Assembly: GCA_023399295.1 (NCBI GenBank)
Contig: JAEWQF010000051.1
Coordinates: 17,964-81,963 of the forward strand
Source: Bacteroidota bacterium
Lineage (GTDB): Bacteria > Bacteroidota > Bacteroidia > Bacteroidales > Dysgonomonadaceae
Length of the DNA: 64,000 nucleotides
Direction: 5' to 3'
Shown: piece after piece, positions 10,601-18,222 of the stretch
How positions within the stretch are numbered: the stretch's first letter is position 1
Layout: each line of letters begins with the position of its first letter
Position numbers and translations under genes: made by a program
Notes under the pieces: model-generated
What the model was told of the DNA's origin: nothing
Databases searched by the model: none
The model's input: only the letters and a program-made list of their open reading frames with translations

Positions 10601-10908
10601 TTGGCAGTCGCACCTGGGGTGGACTGGTTGGTATCTCCGGGAATGCCCGGTTGGTTGACGGTGGTTACATCTCGGTACCCCGTTTTGGGATCTACAACGA
10701 AGAAGGTGAGTGGATCATCGAAGGAATCGGTGTTTACCCCGATATAGAGGTGATTGATCGGCCCGAGGAGCTGGCCAAAGGCAATGACCCCTCCATTGAG
10801 AAGGCTGTGGAACTGCTGCTTGACGAACTGAAACAGAATCCGCCCCGTAAAGTGAAAACACCTACCCCACCCGACAGGTCGGAGTGGATTGAAGTTGAAA
10901 TTGAATAG
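7660..10908 (+). CDS. Tricorn-like S41 protease with WD40/TolB propellers and PDZ domain
   Basis: A 1082-residue exported protein beginning with a signal peptide (MKKLTMMFLSSLLIVQAFA). About 500 residues of repeated PD40/TolB-type blades follow, each with a SPDGK-like turn, then a linker, a tricorn core helical domain, a PDZ domain (around GIKVQEGDYLLRINGEEL) and an S41 serine protease domain. The last contains INGYSSSGGDAFPYFF, where the nucleophile serine lies, and GSRTWGGLVGI downstream. This is the architecture of bacterial tricorn protease homologues, which trim peptides. The signal peptide implies a periplasmic role. The frame is open to a TTG at 7654, but the ATG at 7660 opens the signal peptide and is chosen. 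Confidence 0.93.
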   Translation: MKKLTMMFLSSLLIVQAFAIDDARMMRMPDVNGNLIAFVYAGDIWTVDAAGGNARRVTSHPGLELFPKISPDGRWIAFSAEYSGSRQIWVMPAEGGSARQLTFYHSVGEMPPRGGYDNVVLDWSPDSRHILFRANRTGFGDRNGRYFTIDLEGGLEEPLPIVNGGFATFSPDGKQLCFTPVDREFRTWKRYKGGRATELWSYDLEKNQSQQLTRWAGSDQWPVWHDKYIYYASDRDSRLNIWRHNTTTGEEMQITRHADFDVMWPSGDNGRLVYEMGGALYLLDLTSGENRRVRVGIHYDNPHLQATYRSVKNHLGSYGLSPTGKRALIEARGDIFSVPVEKGEIRNLTRTQGIRELSPVWSPDGKQIAYYSDATGEYELYLLENSANAEPRQLTHGSSAWKHAAEWSPGSSHLVYSDRTMKLWLVDVASGNQQVIDEASADEITDYSFSPDGEWVAYSKTEPNYQTALWVYNLTSGEKRQLTDASFSDGNPVFSRDGKYLFFLSNRDFNLTFSSFEFDYLYNNATRIYALPLQDDGSTLTPYKEDNEPASVEAVSKELKDDAKKTDKVKATINFNEIASRIEVLPIQAGNYRLLGSVEEGVLYASGNKVMRYNIKEEKTEEILDGAGNGIPSADGKWFIYRSGPSLSVAKIQPGQSTNKGVIDLEQLTMKIDPRKEWEQIYRDAFRIFRDYFYVNNLHGVDWNEIKEKYGRLLPHLPSRYDLDYILNEVVSESNTGHAYVDWGDIDRVDRIEGGLLGAELIADLSAKRFRIQTIYQGENWDESRRSPLTENGIKVQEGDYLLRINGEELTTAQNPYELLENMGNRHVELTVNSSPTLVGAKNYTVKTISSEHELRYLDWVRSRRELVDRLSGGRIGYIHVPNTAVEGNRELFKGMLAYNNKEALIIDDRYNGGGFIPDRMIDLLNRRTLVYWHRNGLPQPMKSPGIAHDGPKAMLINGYSSSGGDAFPYFFRKTGEGKLIGSRTWGGLVGISGNARLVDGGYISVPRFGIYNEEGEWIIEGIGVYPDIEVIDRPEELAKGNDPSIEKAVELLLDELKQNPPRKVKTPTPPDRSEWIEVEIE

Positions 10909-10988
10909 GCTGATTCATTCACAGGATGAACCATTTGCAACAACAGGTTGTTACAGGAACAGATACAATATTATCTATTCACAAACAG

Positions 10989-12239
10989 ATGCATACACTT
11001 AAGATTACAGCTTTGTTCCTGCTTTCCCACCTCCTGCTTTCCGCGTCCTGTGATGTGGAGAAAGAAAACAAGGGGGCAGCGGGAGATCAACTCTCGCAAA
11101 AGGAGACCTTTCCTCCTGTCGAAAACAGGCAACCCAACACAAACTATCAACCCGCCTTTGAGGGACAAACCCGTATTGCCGGTGTGAAAACAACCACCCC
11201 TTATGAGGTGACGGTGATTGCCGAAGGACTTGCCAAGCCCTGGGCGGTCACCGCTCTTCCCGACGGGCGATTGCTGATCACCCAGAAGGCAGGCAGCCTG
11301 CGCATTGCCACCACCAACGGCAGCCTGAGCGATCCCATCACCGGTTTTCCGGAGGTGGATGACCGGGGTCAGGGTGGACTGCTGGATGTGGCTCCCGATC
11401 CCGATTTCAACAACAACAGGCTGCTCTACTTCTCACTGGCTGAACGCACACCGGAGGGGTCACTCACCGCTGTGGGTAAGGGACGCCTCTCGGATGATGA
11501 GTCGACAATTGAACAGTTCCACATCATCTACCGTGCCATTCCCTACTTCGACAACAGCATGCACTTCGGCAGCCGCCTGCTGTTTAACAAGGAGGGAAAT
11601 CTCTTCGTGACTACCGGTGAACGGTCCGAACTGGCTACACGTTACAACGCGCAGAAGCTGGAGACGGCCCACGGCAAGGTGGTCCACATCACTCCCGAAG
11701 GAAAACCGGTAGAGAGCAATCCCTTTATAGGCACCGAAGGAGTCCTGCCTGAGATCTACAGTTACGGGCATCGCAGTCCTCAGGGACTTGACATCCACCC
11801 CGTAACGGGTGAGCTCTGGCTCAGTGAGATGGGCCCTCGTGGCGGAGATGAGCTGAACCTGATCAAACCGGGCAAGGATTATGGATGGCCGGCCATTACC
11901 TACGGCATCGAATACAACGGAAAAACTGTGGGTGAGGGGATCACTGCCAAGGAAGGGATGGAACAACCGGTCTACTACTGGGATCCGGTGTTGTCGCCCA
12001 GTGGCATGGCCTTCTATGCTGCCGATCTGATTCCGGAGTGGCAGAACAACCTCTTCATCGGCGGGCTCAACAGCAACCACATTGCACGTCTGGTGATAGA
12101 GGATGGCAGGGTTGTGGGCGAAGAGCGTCTACTGGCCAATGAAGGACAACGGTTCCGCGATGTGGGTGCCGGCAACGACGGGGCCCTCTATGCGGTGACA
12201 GACGAGGGTAGACTCTACCGTATCTCAAAAGCGGATTGA
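10989..12239 (+). CDS. PQQ-dependent sugar (aldose) dehydrogenase-like lipoprotein
   Basis: A 416-residue protein of the soluble glucose/sorbosone dehydrogenase family (six-bladed beta propeller, PQQ and calcium in characterised members such as Ylil/Asd). A lipoprotein signal peptide ends at the lipobox LSASC (C21), so it is membrane-anchored in the envelope. Recognisable family blocks are AEGLAKPWAVTALPDGRLL, GQGGLLDVAPDPDF, MHFGSRLLF, SYGHRSPQGLDIHP and WLSEMGPRGGDELN. The last two carry the histidine and arginine typical of the active site. The open frame extends upstream to 10926, but the ATG at 10989 starts the signal peptide. No PQQ biosynthesis genes are in the window, so the cofactor may be imported or the protein may not use it. 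Confidence 0.88.
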   Translation: MHTLKITALFLLSHLLLSASCDVEKENKGAAGDQLSQKETFPPVENRQPNTNYQPAFEGQTRIAGVKTTTPYEVTVIAEGLAKPWAVTALPDGRLLITQKAGSLRIATTNGSLSDPITGFPEVDDRGQGGLLDVAPDPDFNNNRLLYFSLAERTPEGSLTAVGKGRLSDDESTIEQFHIIYRAIPYFDNSMHFGSRLLFNKEGNLFVTTGERSELATRYNAQKLETAHGKVVHITPEGKPVESNPFIGTEGVLPEIYSYGHRSPQGLDIHPVTGELWLSEMGPRGGDELNLIKPGKDYGWPAITYGIEYNGKTVGEGITAKEGMEQPVYYWDPVLSPSGMAFYAADLIPEWQNNLFIGGLNSNHIARLVIEDGRVVGEERLLANEGQRFRDVGAGNDGALYAVTDEGRLYRISKAD

Positions 12240-12248
12240 GCATCTATA

Positions 12249-12283
12249 AAAAAAACCTCTCACAAATGTGAGAGGTTTTTTTC
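12249..12283. terminator. Bidirectional rho-independent terminator
   Basis: An 8-base perfect stem CCTCTCAC/GTGAGAGG (12256-12263 and 12268-12275) with an AAAT loop is flanked by A-run and T-run on either side, so the stem extends by A-T pairs. It lies between convergent genes ending at 12239 and 12294 and can serve both. Confidence 0.88.
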
Positions 12284-12293
12284 TGTTCCAGCC

Positions 12294-12722
12294 TTACACC
12301 GATATGGTGTTATAGTTGATCATCCAGAGGATGCCAAACCGATCGCGGAAACTGCCAAAGTAATCGCCCCAAAACACATCCTCCATCGGCATCTCTATCT
12401 CTCCCCCTTCCGAGAGGGCATAGAAAATCCTGTCAGCCTCTTCACGACTTTCAGGAAAAATGCTGATGTAGGTGCTGCTTCCAGTGGTGAAAGTGGCATC
12501 CATGTCGGATGTCACATCGGACCCCATCAGCAACTCGTCACCGACGGGAAGTGTCACATGCATCACCCGTTCACGGTCTGCTTCAGCGATCTCCATTCCT
12601 TCGATATCTTTCATCTTCATGATGCCGCCCTTGAACTCGCCACCAAAAACAGATTTGTAGAAATTGAACGCTTCCTCACAGGTACCTTTGAAATTGAGGT
12701 AAGGATTTAATTTTGTCTTCAT
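12294..12722 (-). CDS. VOC/PhnB-like glyoxalase-fold protein
   Basis: A 142-residue single-domain member of the PhnB/3-demethylubiquinone-methyltransferase-like branch of the vicinal oxygen chelate superfamily. It shows the opening KLNPYLNFKGTCEEAFNFYK, a mid-chain LPVGDELLMGSD strand, and the closing DRFGILWMINY. These proteins adopt a glyoxalase/bleomycin-resistance fold; most have no assigned activity. The frame is open to 12794, but the ATG at 12722 begins at the conserved first strand. It lies downstream of a two-domain relative (12811), and the pair probably shares the Crp-regulated promoter. Confidence 0.85.
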   Translation of the reverse strand: MKTKLNPYLNFKGTCEEAFNFYKSVFGGEFKGGIMKMKDIEGMEIAEADRERVMHVTLPVGDELLMGSDVTSDMDATFTTGSSTYISIFPESREEADRIFYALSEGGEIEMPMEDVFWGDYFGSFRDRFGILWMINYNTISV

Positions 12723-12810
12723 TGCTAGTTTTTTAAGTAGTTCCAAAGAATAAAAAATAAACATATTTGATTTGTAAAAACATTCACTGCTCATTTACTT
12801 TTGAACCCGG

Positions 12811-13650
12811 TTATTCGGCAGCCTCCTGCAGTTTCCGGATATCCAGCTTCTTCATGGTCATCATCACCTCCATCACCCTGGGTGAACGGGGTAACAACTC
12901 CTTCATCACAGCTGGTGTGATCTGCCAGCTCACTCCATACTTGTCGCGCAGCCATCCACACATGCTCTCCTCTCCACCATTGGAGGTGAGTCGTTCCCAG
13001 TAATGATCGATTTCCTGTTGGGTATGGCACTCAACCACCAGCGACATCCCCTCGGTAAAGTCAAACGCGTGCGGGTAGGAACTATCCATGATCATCAGCA
13101 GGTAATTCAATATTTTAAATTCGGCATGCTGTACATTGCCTTCAATCTCACCTTCATTGCCGCTGTAGCGCAGGATACCTCTCTTTTCTGCCTCCTGGAA
13201 GAGTGAAGTGTAGAAGTTGATTGCCTCCTCCGCTTTCCCGTTGTTGCTGCCAACAAACATAAGGGTAGGAACCAGTCGCTGTAGGATATCCTTCTCATCA
13301 CCTGCGTAGAGTTGCCAGGAAACGCCAAAACGATCCTCCACCCATCCATATTTCCGGCTAAAAGGATAGCTGTCGAGCGGCATCAACTCACTGCCACCCT
13401 CAATCAAATGCCGGTAGAGAGTCTCCACCTCCTCCTCCCGGCTGGTAAGGTACATCAATGACAAGGAGGGATTGGGGCGGAACCGGTCACCGCCATTTAG
13501 CAACATGATGCGCTGCCCCTTCATGGAGAGCACAACAACCATCTGGTTTTCATCCACGATCTCTGTCTCGGGAAAAAAGGAGCAGTAATAATCTGCCATT
13601 TCACGTGCGTTGTTGTTACACCAGACAGCGGGATAGATTGAATTATTCAT
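12811..13650 (-). CDS. Two-domain VOC/PhnB-like protein
   Basis: The product (279 residues from the ATG at 13650; the frame extends to another ATG at 13677) contains two consecutive PhnB-like VOC domains. The first runs from about 1 to 125, ending in the DRFGVSWQLY block. The second runs from about 130 to 265, ending in DKYGVSWQITP. Each has the paired strands of the glyoxalase fold. The function is unknown; relatives are annotated as 3-demethylubiquinone-9 3-methyltransferase-like without experimental basis. The homologue-like opening NNSIYPAVWCNNNA supports the 13650 start. Promoter and candidate operators lie at 13706-13797. Confidence 0.82.
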   Translation of the reverse strand: MNNSIYPAVWCNNNAREMADYYCSFFPETEIVDENQMVVVLSMKGQRIMLLNGGDRFRPNPSLSLMYLTSREEEVETLYRHLIEGGSELMPLDSYPFSRKYGWVEDRFGVSWQLYAGDEKDILQRLVPTLMFVGSNNGKAEEAINFYTSLFQEAEKRGILRYSGNEGEIEGNVQHAEFKILNYLLMIMDSSYPHAFDFTEGMSLVVECHTQQEIDHYWERLTSNGGEESMCGWLRDKYGVSWQITPAVMKELLPRSPRVMEVMMTMKKLDIRKLQEAAE

Positions 13651-13705
13651 ACGATCTGCAATTTTAATGATACCCATCCAACTTAATTAGATTCATTCTA
13701 TTTTG

Positions 13706-13713
13706 CAAATATA
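13706..13713 (-). promoter_or_regulatory. -7 box upstream of the VOC genes
   Basis: The reverse strand reads TATATTTG, a perfect TAnnTTTG match. It would start transcription near 13699 toward the two VOC genes. The CATATGACA repeats begin 28 bases upstream of it. Confidence 0.55.
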
Positions 13714-13740
13714 AAACACTGACTGACATGAATCACTTAC

Positions 13741-13799
13741 CATATGACAAGAAATAAATTGTATTGAAAAAAGAGAATGAAAAACTGTCATATGACAAG
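13741..13799. promoter_or_regulatory. Repeated CATATGACAAG elements, candidate Crp/Fnr-type operator
   Basis: The 11-base sequence CATATGACAAG occurs at 13741-13751 and again at 13789-13799, 48 bases apart. The second copy lies in a perfect 12-base palindrome TGTCATATGACA (13786-13797); the first is a degenerate version with one changed half. They lie between the Crp/Fnr-family gene (ends 13808) and the VOC promoter. The nearer element would be centred about 45 bases upstream of the predicted start, where a Crp-type activator usually sits. Binding is inferred, not shown. Confidence 0.5.
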
Positions 13800-13807
13800 C
13801 AGCGATG

Positions 13808-14407
13808 CTAACGTGAGGCCAGAAAACTACCTTTTGAGAGTTCTTTCCTGATGCGACTCAAGGAGGTATCAGTCACCCCGAGGTAGGAGGCTATTTGCTT
13901 CAGTGGTGCCTGACGAATCACATGCGGTTTCTCATTAATCAGTTTCAGGTAACGGTTTGTGGCGTTCACGGTAATCATCTCCACCGCACGGTGTTTCGAT
14001 TCAAAAAGCTGTTCCGACATCCATGCCCGCCCCCATTCACTCATCGCCTGGATGGAGTGAAAAAACTGTTCGAATCGTTCCAACTCTATCATCCAGCAGC
14101 AACAATCGGTCAAAGCCTGTATGTAGCCGTCGGATGGAGTTTGCTTAAACAGGGAGAGGACATCAATCACGACCTCCTGTTCGGAGAAAAAGTGGGTGGT
14201 AATCTCATTACCCTCATAATTGTAGAGGTATGAGCGCATCAGACCGCTATCAAGGATAAGAAAACTTTTGGAGATCTCTCCTTTCGTCAGAAAGAACTCA
14301 CCCTTTTTAATTTCAATCTCGACGTGTGCTTCACTGATTGTTTTCAACTGCTCCTCGGATAACAGCGGATGACGGTACACCCGTCGCAGTGTCTCTTCTT
14401 TACGCAT
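13808..14407 (-). CDS. Crp/Fnr-family transcriptional regulator
   Basis: A 199-residue regulator with a cyclic-nucleotide-binding-like beta-roll domain (about 20-120) and a C-terminal winged helix-turn-helix, seen in APLKQIASYLGVTDTSLSRIRKEL (about 168-191). It has no Fnr-type cysteine cluster at the N-terminus, though a CCCW segment is present mid-chain. The length matches the short Bacteroidetes branch of the family, in which the effector is usually unknown. The same strand carries the VOC genes downstream, and a palindromic element lies just beyond its stop codon, so local control of those genes is plausible. Confidence 0.9.
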   Translation of the reverse strand: MRKEETLRRVYRHPLLSEEQLKTISEAHVEIEIKKGEFFLTKGEISKSFLILDSGLMRSYLYNYEGNEITTHFFSEQEVVIDVLSLFKQTPSDGYIQALTDCCCWMIELERFEQFFHSIQAMSEWGRAWMSEQLFESKHRAVEMITVNATNRYLKLINEKPHVIRQAPLKQIASYLGVTDTSLSRIRKELSKGSFLASR

Positions 14408-14446
14408 TGAATAATATCTGGTTGTCCAACATTTATCTCATCAAAC

Positions 14447-15370
14447 CTAACGGTTGGCATGCCTGAGCGATGCCCTGATTGCCTGGTCTGCATGCTCGTA
14501 ACGGAACCGGAAACCGGAATCCAATATCTTTTGTGCCGAGATGCTGCTGCCACCCAACACCAGCTCGGCAGCCTCGCCCATCACCAGGCGCATGACAAAG
14601 GCAGGGACTGCGGGAAAGAAGAAAGGACGGCGCATCGCCTTTGCCAGGGTACGCATGAAAGCAGCATTGGTGATCTGTTCAGGTGCCACCGCATTGTATA
14701 CCCCTTCCATTGTCGGATCTTCAACAGCGCGAATGTAAAGGCGACAGAGATCCTCCAGGTGGATCCAGTTGAGATACTGCCTCCCACTACCCAATGGCGA
14801 TCCCAGCCCCAGTTGCGTGGGCAGCATCATCTTCCTGAAAGCATCACTCCCCTTGTCCACCACAAAACCGGTGCGTAGAGCCACCACACGCAACCCCTGC
14901 AGTGCAGCGAACCGGAAGGCAGCCTCCTCCCATCGCCGGCAGGTGTCGCTCAGAAAATCATCTTCGGGGGAGAATGCCTCTTCGGTGACAACCATCTCTG
15001 TAACGGTTGATCCGTAATAACCGATGGCGGAGGCGGAGATAAAGGCATCTATCTGGCAGCCACTCTCCTGCAGGGTCTCAAACAGCAGTTCGGCCGTATC
15101 CACACGGCTCGCCACGATCTCCTTTTTGCGGGTATCGCTCCAACGACCATCACCCAGGTTGGCACCCGCCAGGTGGATGATCACATCGGCCTGCCTCACC
15201 GCCTCGATGTCGATGGTCCGGCGTCTGTAATCCCATTTGTAACGGATGGGATCCGCATGAAGATTGCGATCACGGCTGAGCCATAAAACCTTGTACCCAC
15301 GTTCCCGGAGCATCACTGTAAGCCGCCGGCCTACAAGTCCCGAGCCGCCTGTCACCAGGATCGTTTTCAT
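14447..15370 (-). CDS. TIGR01777-family NAD(P)-dependent epimerase/SDR (YfcH-like)
   Basis: A 307-residue extended short-chain dehydrogenase. The N-terminal dinucleotide-binding turn is GGSGLVGRRL (about 8-17). A mid-chain SASAIGYYG segment carries the serine and tyrosine normally used in catalysis, and the C-terminal DUF1731 part contains the stretch PAFVMRLVMGEAAELVLGGS. Members of this family (E. coli YfcH, human SDR39U1) bind NADP but have no settled substrate. The gene stands alone between the Crp/Fnr regulator and the zinc peptidase. A direct repeat AATGGTGTAA lies 57 and 77 bases upstream of its start. Confidence 0.9.
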   Translation of the reverse strand: MKTILVTGGSGLVGRRLTVMLRERGYKVLWLSRDRNLHADPIRYKWDYRRRTIDIEAVRQADVIIHLAGANLGDGRWSDTRKKEIVASRVDTAELLFETLQESGCQIDAFISASAIGYYGSTVTEMVVTEEAFSPEDDFLSDTCRRWEEAAFRFAALQGLRVVALRTGFVVDKGSDAFRKMMLPTQLGLGSPLGSGRQYLNWIHLEDLCRLYIRAVEDPTMEGVYNAVAPEQITNAAFMRTLAKAMRRPFFFPAVPAFVMRLVMGEAAELVLGGSSISAQKILDSGFRFRYEHADQAIRASLRHANR

Positions 15371-15427
15371 CTGAATCTGCCTCTCTTTTTGTTATTGACT
15401 GGTTGCCGAACATCGATGATTCGCATG

Positions 15428-15457
15428 AATGGTGTAAAGCAACAAACAATGGTGTAA
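15428..15457. repeat. Direct repeat AATGGTGTAA, 20-base period
   Basis: AATGGTGTAA is found at 15428-15437 and 15448-15457, two helical turns apart, upstream of the TIGR01777 gene. Such spacing would suit a protein binding the same face of the DNA. No regulator can be named. Confidence 0.3.
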
Positions 15458-15484
15458 CAGATGCTACATGCACTTCAGATAAAC

Positions 15485-15516
15485 AAAATGCGGTGCGAAA
15501 ATGTTTTCGCACCGCA
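15485..15516 (-). terminator. Rho-independent terminator after the zinc peptidase gene
   Basis: A 13-base perfect inverted repeat TGCGGTGCGAAAA/TTTTCGCACCGCA (15489-15501 and 15504-15516) lies 25 bases past the stop of the reverse-strand peptidase gene. On that strand it is followed by TTTTGTTT. Confidence 0.8.
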
Positions 15517-15540
15517 CCTTAAACCGTTTCGGTAAAGGAA

Positions 15541-16221
15541 CTACCTCCTGTTACCGCTGGCAATCATGATGTAATAGAGCAGCGTGGCCAATGAACTGAG
15601 GGCTGCCACCACATAGGTGTAGCCGGCCCAGCGTAGCGCATCGGTGGCCTCGTTGTGATTGCTTACATCGGTGATGCCGGCACTGCTCAGCCAGGCCAGG
15701 GCCCTGTTGGTAGCGTTTTGTTCCACCGGGAGGGTGACAAAGCTGAAGAGGGTGGTGAGCGCAAACATGCCAATACCAATCCAGATCAGCATTGGGAAGG
15801 TCTGAATCATGATGATACCCCCCAGGATCACCCACATCACCCACTTGGAGGTGGAGGAGACGATGGGTACCAGTGCCGAGCGCATCTTCAGGGGTGCATA
15901 TCCTTTGGCATGCTGGATGGCATGTCCGGTTTCGTGGGCTGCCACGGCAGCAGCAGCCACACTGTAGGAGCCATACACCGGCTCACTCAGGTTGATTGTC
16001 TTGTTGAGCGGGTTGTAATGATCGGTGAGCCTGCCTTTTACGGAGGTTACCTGCACATCGTAGATGCCGTTGTCGTGCAGCATCTTCTCTGCCACCTCAC
16101 GACCGGTCATCCCGTTGCGCAAGGGTATCTTAGAGTATTTCTTAAAACGGCTCTGGAGAGAAGCCTGTACGGCCCATCCGGCAATTGCTATGCCGATAAA
16201 AAGAATCCAAATTGGTGACAT
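15541..16221 (-). CDS. Zinc metallopeptidase, YugP family
   Basis: A 226-residue membrane metallopeptidase-like protein of the Zn_peptidase_2 (YugP) family. The zinc motif HETGH is at 96-100 and is followed by AIQHAKGYAP, as in other members. Transmembrane helices are predicted near 3-20, about 125-165 in two adjacent hydrophobic stretches, and near 205-222. The natural substrate is unknown. A TAnnTTTG -7 box lies about 52 bases upstream, and a strong terminator follows the gene, so it is probably monocistronic. Confidence 0.9.
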   Translation of the reverse strand: MSPIWILFIGIAIAGWAVQASLQSRFKKYSKIPLRNGMTGREVAEKMLHDNGIYDVQVTSVKGRLTDHYNPLNKTINLSEPVYGSYSVAAAAVAAHETGHAIQHAKGYAPLKMRSALVPIVSSTSKWVMWVILGGIIMIQTFPMLIWIGIGMFALTTLFSFVTLPVEQNATNRALAWLSSAGITDVSNHNEATDALRWAGYTYVVAALSSLATLLYYIMIASGNRR

Positions 16222-16272
16222 ATCGTTACATTTATTAATCTAAACAGTTGGGTTGAACAAATGTTCATCTGC

Positions 16273-16280
16273 CAAAAGTA
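16273..16280 (-). promoter_or_regulatory. -7 box of the zinc peptidase promoter
   Basis: The reverse strand reads TACTTTTG, fitting TAnnTTTG. The predicted transcription start is near 16266, about 45 bases before the peptidase ATG. Confidence 0.5.
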
Positions 16281-16290
16281 TGCCAGATTT

Positions 16291-17550
16291 TCAGCGGACG
16301 ATTGTCTGGGCCCTGTCTGGGCCTACTGAGACGATGGCGATGGGTACACCCAGCTCCTCTTCCAGGAAGGTGACATAGTTGTTGAACTCCTCAGGGAATT
16401 CATCTTCCGACTGCATTTGTGTCATGTCGCTCTTCCATCCCGGCAACTCCACCCATACCGGTTCAATGCCTTCAGTGATGTCGAATGGCAGCTCTTCCGT
16501 CTCCACACCGTTGATGTTGTAGGCTACACATGCTTTTATTGTGTCAAAGCTGTCCAGCACATCGCTCTTCATCATCACCAGCTTGGTCACGCCATTGAGC
16601 ATCACCGTATAGCGCAGTGCCACCAGGTCGATCCAGCCACAACGGCGGGGACGACCTGTTACTGATCCGTACTCACGGCCGTTGTCACGCAACAGCTGCC
16701 CATCCTCATCGAACAGCTCGGTGGGAAAAGGGCCGCTTCCCACGCGGGTACAGTAGGCCTTGAAGATGCCATACACCTCACCGATGGTGCGGGGAGCGAT
16801 GCCCAACCCGGTGCAGGCACCGGCGCAGATGGTGTTGGAGGAGGTGACAAATGGATAAGAGCCGAAATCAATATCAAGCATCGATCCCTGTGCCCCCTCG
16901 GCCAGCACCCTGGCACCATTTTGAAGTTCACGGTTGACAAAGTGCTCGCTCTCGATGATCTGGAAACATTTCATCTTCTCCACCCCTTCAAACCAAGGTT
17001 TTTCCAAAGCCTCGAGATCATAGTCAAAATCATACTGGTCGAGCATCTCCTTGTGACGGGCAACAGCCTGGCGGTACTTCTCCTCAAAGTTATGGAAGAG
17101 ATCACCAACCCTCAGGCCGTGGCGGCTGATCTTGTCGGTATAGGAGGGGCCGATGCCCCGTCCCGTGGTGCCTATCTTGGCATTGCCCATCGCGATCTCC
17201 GATGCCGCATCGAGCAAACGGTGGGTGGGCAGGATCAGGTGTGCCTTCTTGGAGATATAAAGCCTGTCGGTCAGCGTGTGGCCTGTCTCCTCCAGTGCTT
17301 CCACCTCCTGACGGAAGAGTGCCGGGTCGATCACCACACCGTTGCCAATGATATTGATCTTACCCTCCTGAAAGATGCCGGAGGGGATAGATTTCAAAAT
17401 GTATTTCTCACCTTCAAACTCAAGGGTGTGACCCGCATTGGGGCCACCCTGAAAACGTGCTACAATTTCATAATTGGGTGTGAGCACATCCACCACTTTT
17501 CCTTTACCTTCATCGCCCCACTGGAGGCCTAAAATTACGTCCACTTTCAT
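16291..17550 (-). CDS. purA: Adenylosuccinate synthase
   Basis: PurA joins IMP and aspartate with GTP to make adenylosuccinate, the committed step to AMP. The 419-residue chain begins with the diagnostic QWGDEGKGKVVD P-loop at 10-21. It continues with FQGGPNAGHT (33-42), the GTTGRGIGPSYTDK block, the EGAQGSMLDIDFGSYPFVTSSN block and the GRPRRCGWIDL segment near 300. All key residues are present and the length is normal. The gene follows the Fur-family gene on the same strand, an arrangement I know as common in Bacteroidales. Confidence 0.98.
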   Translation of the reverse strand: MKVDVILGLQWGDEGKGKVVDVLTPNYEIVARFQGGPNAGHTLEFEGEKYILKSIPSGIFQEGKINIIGNGVVIDPALFRQEVEALEETGHTLTDRLYISKKAHLILPTHRLLDAASEIAMGNAKIGTTGRGIGPSYTDKISRHGLRVGDLFHNFEEKYRQAVARHKEMLDQYDFDYDLEALEKPWFEGVEKMKCFQIIESEHFVNRELQNGARVLAEGAQGSMLDIDFGSYPFVTSSNTICAGACTGLGIAPRTIGEVYGIFKAYCTRVGSGPFPTELFDEDGQLLRDNGREYGSVTGRPRRCGWIDLVALRYTVMLNGVTKLVMMKSDVLDSFDTIKACVAYNINGVETEELPFDITEGIEPVWVELPGWKSDMTQMQSEDEFPEEFNNYVTFLEEELGVPIAIVSVGPDRAQTIVR

Positions 17551-17617
17551 CTCTGTGTGTTGTTAAATTGAATGAATGGTTATTGGTACACCCATTCCTG
17601 TTGGTTCAGCAAACCGC

Positions 17618-18124
17618 TTATTTGGTTCCTTTTTTCTCCTTGCTGTCACGGTCCAGTTTCTGCAGTTCCATCTTTTTGGCATGACTGCATTTGCTGCAGG
17701 TGCCGTAGATGTACATGCTGTAATAACTGACCTTGAATTTCTTGATTTTTTTCAGCTGGGCCTGTGTCAACAGGTCGCTGTTCCTGGTCTCCCATACCTG
17801 GCCGCAGCTGGTACAGATCACATGATCATGGTTCTCGTTGCCGTAGGCCCGCTCATATTTCGACATGTTCCCGCCAAACTGGTGCTTCACCACCAGACCG
17901 CAGTCTAGGAGCAGGTCGATGGTATTGTAAAGGGTGGCGCGACTCACCCTAAAATTGACGTCGATCATCGACTTGTAGAGTGAATCCATGTCGAAATGCC
18001 CCTTTGTCGTATAGATGTGCTCCAGGATGGCGAAGCGTTCGGGTGTCTTGCGGTGTTTATGCAGCGTGAGGTACTCCATAAACTCATCCTTCACCTGTTT
18101 TCTTAATTTCTGACTCGCCTCCAT
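17618..18124 (-). CDS. Fur-family transcriptional regulator
   Basis: A 168-residue metal-responsive repressor of the Fur/Zur/PerR family. The winged helix N-terminal domain is visible around KTPERFAILEHIYTTKGHFD and the helix RVSRATLYNTIDLLLDCGLV. The dimerisation domain holds HDHVICTSCGQVWET, with CxxC and the metal-site histidines, and a second CSKC pair near 150 for the structural zinc. The sensed metal or peroxide signal cannot be deduced with confidence. A TAATTTTG -7 box overlaps the region just before the ATG (18130-18137), so either the mRNA is almost leaderless or translation starts at the internal ATG at 18079. It precedes purA. Confidence 0.93.
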   Translation of the reverse strand: MEASQKLRKQVKDEFMEYLTLHKHRKTPERFAILEHIYTTKGHFDMDSLYKSMIDVNFRVSRATLYNTIDLLLDCGLVVKHQFGGNMSKYERAYGNENHDHVICTSCGQVWETRNSDLLTQAQLKKIKKFKVSYYSMYIYGTCSKCSHAKKMELQKLDRDSKEKKGTK

Positions 18125-18222
18125 TGCTACAAAATTATTCCAATTAATTGATTTATCCTAACGTTCCGATCCGATTTTTCCTCTCTGCCTTGCATCCTGT
18201 GGTCTCGCTGTAGTGCTTCTCT

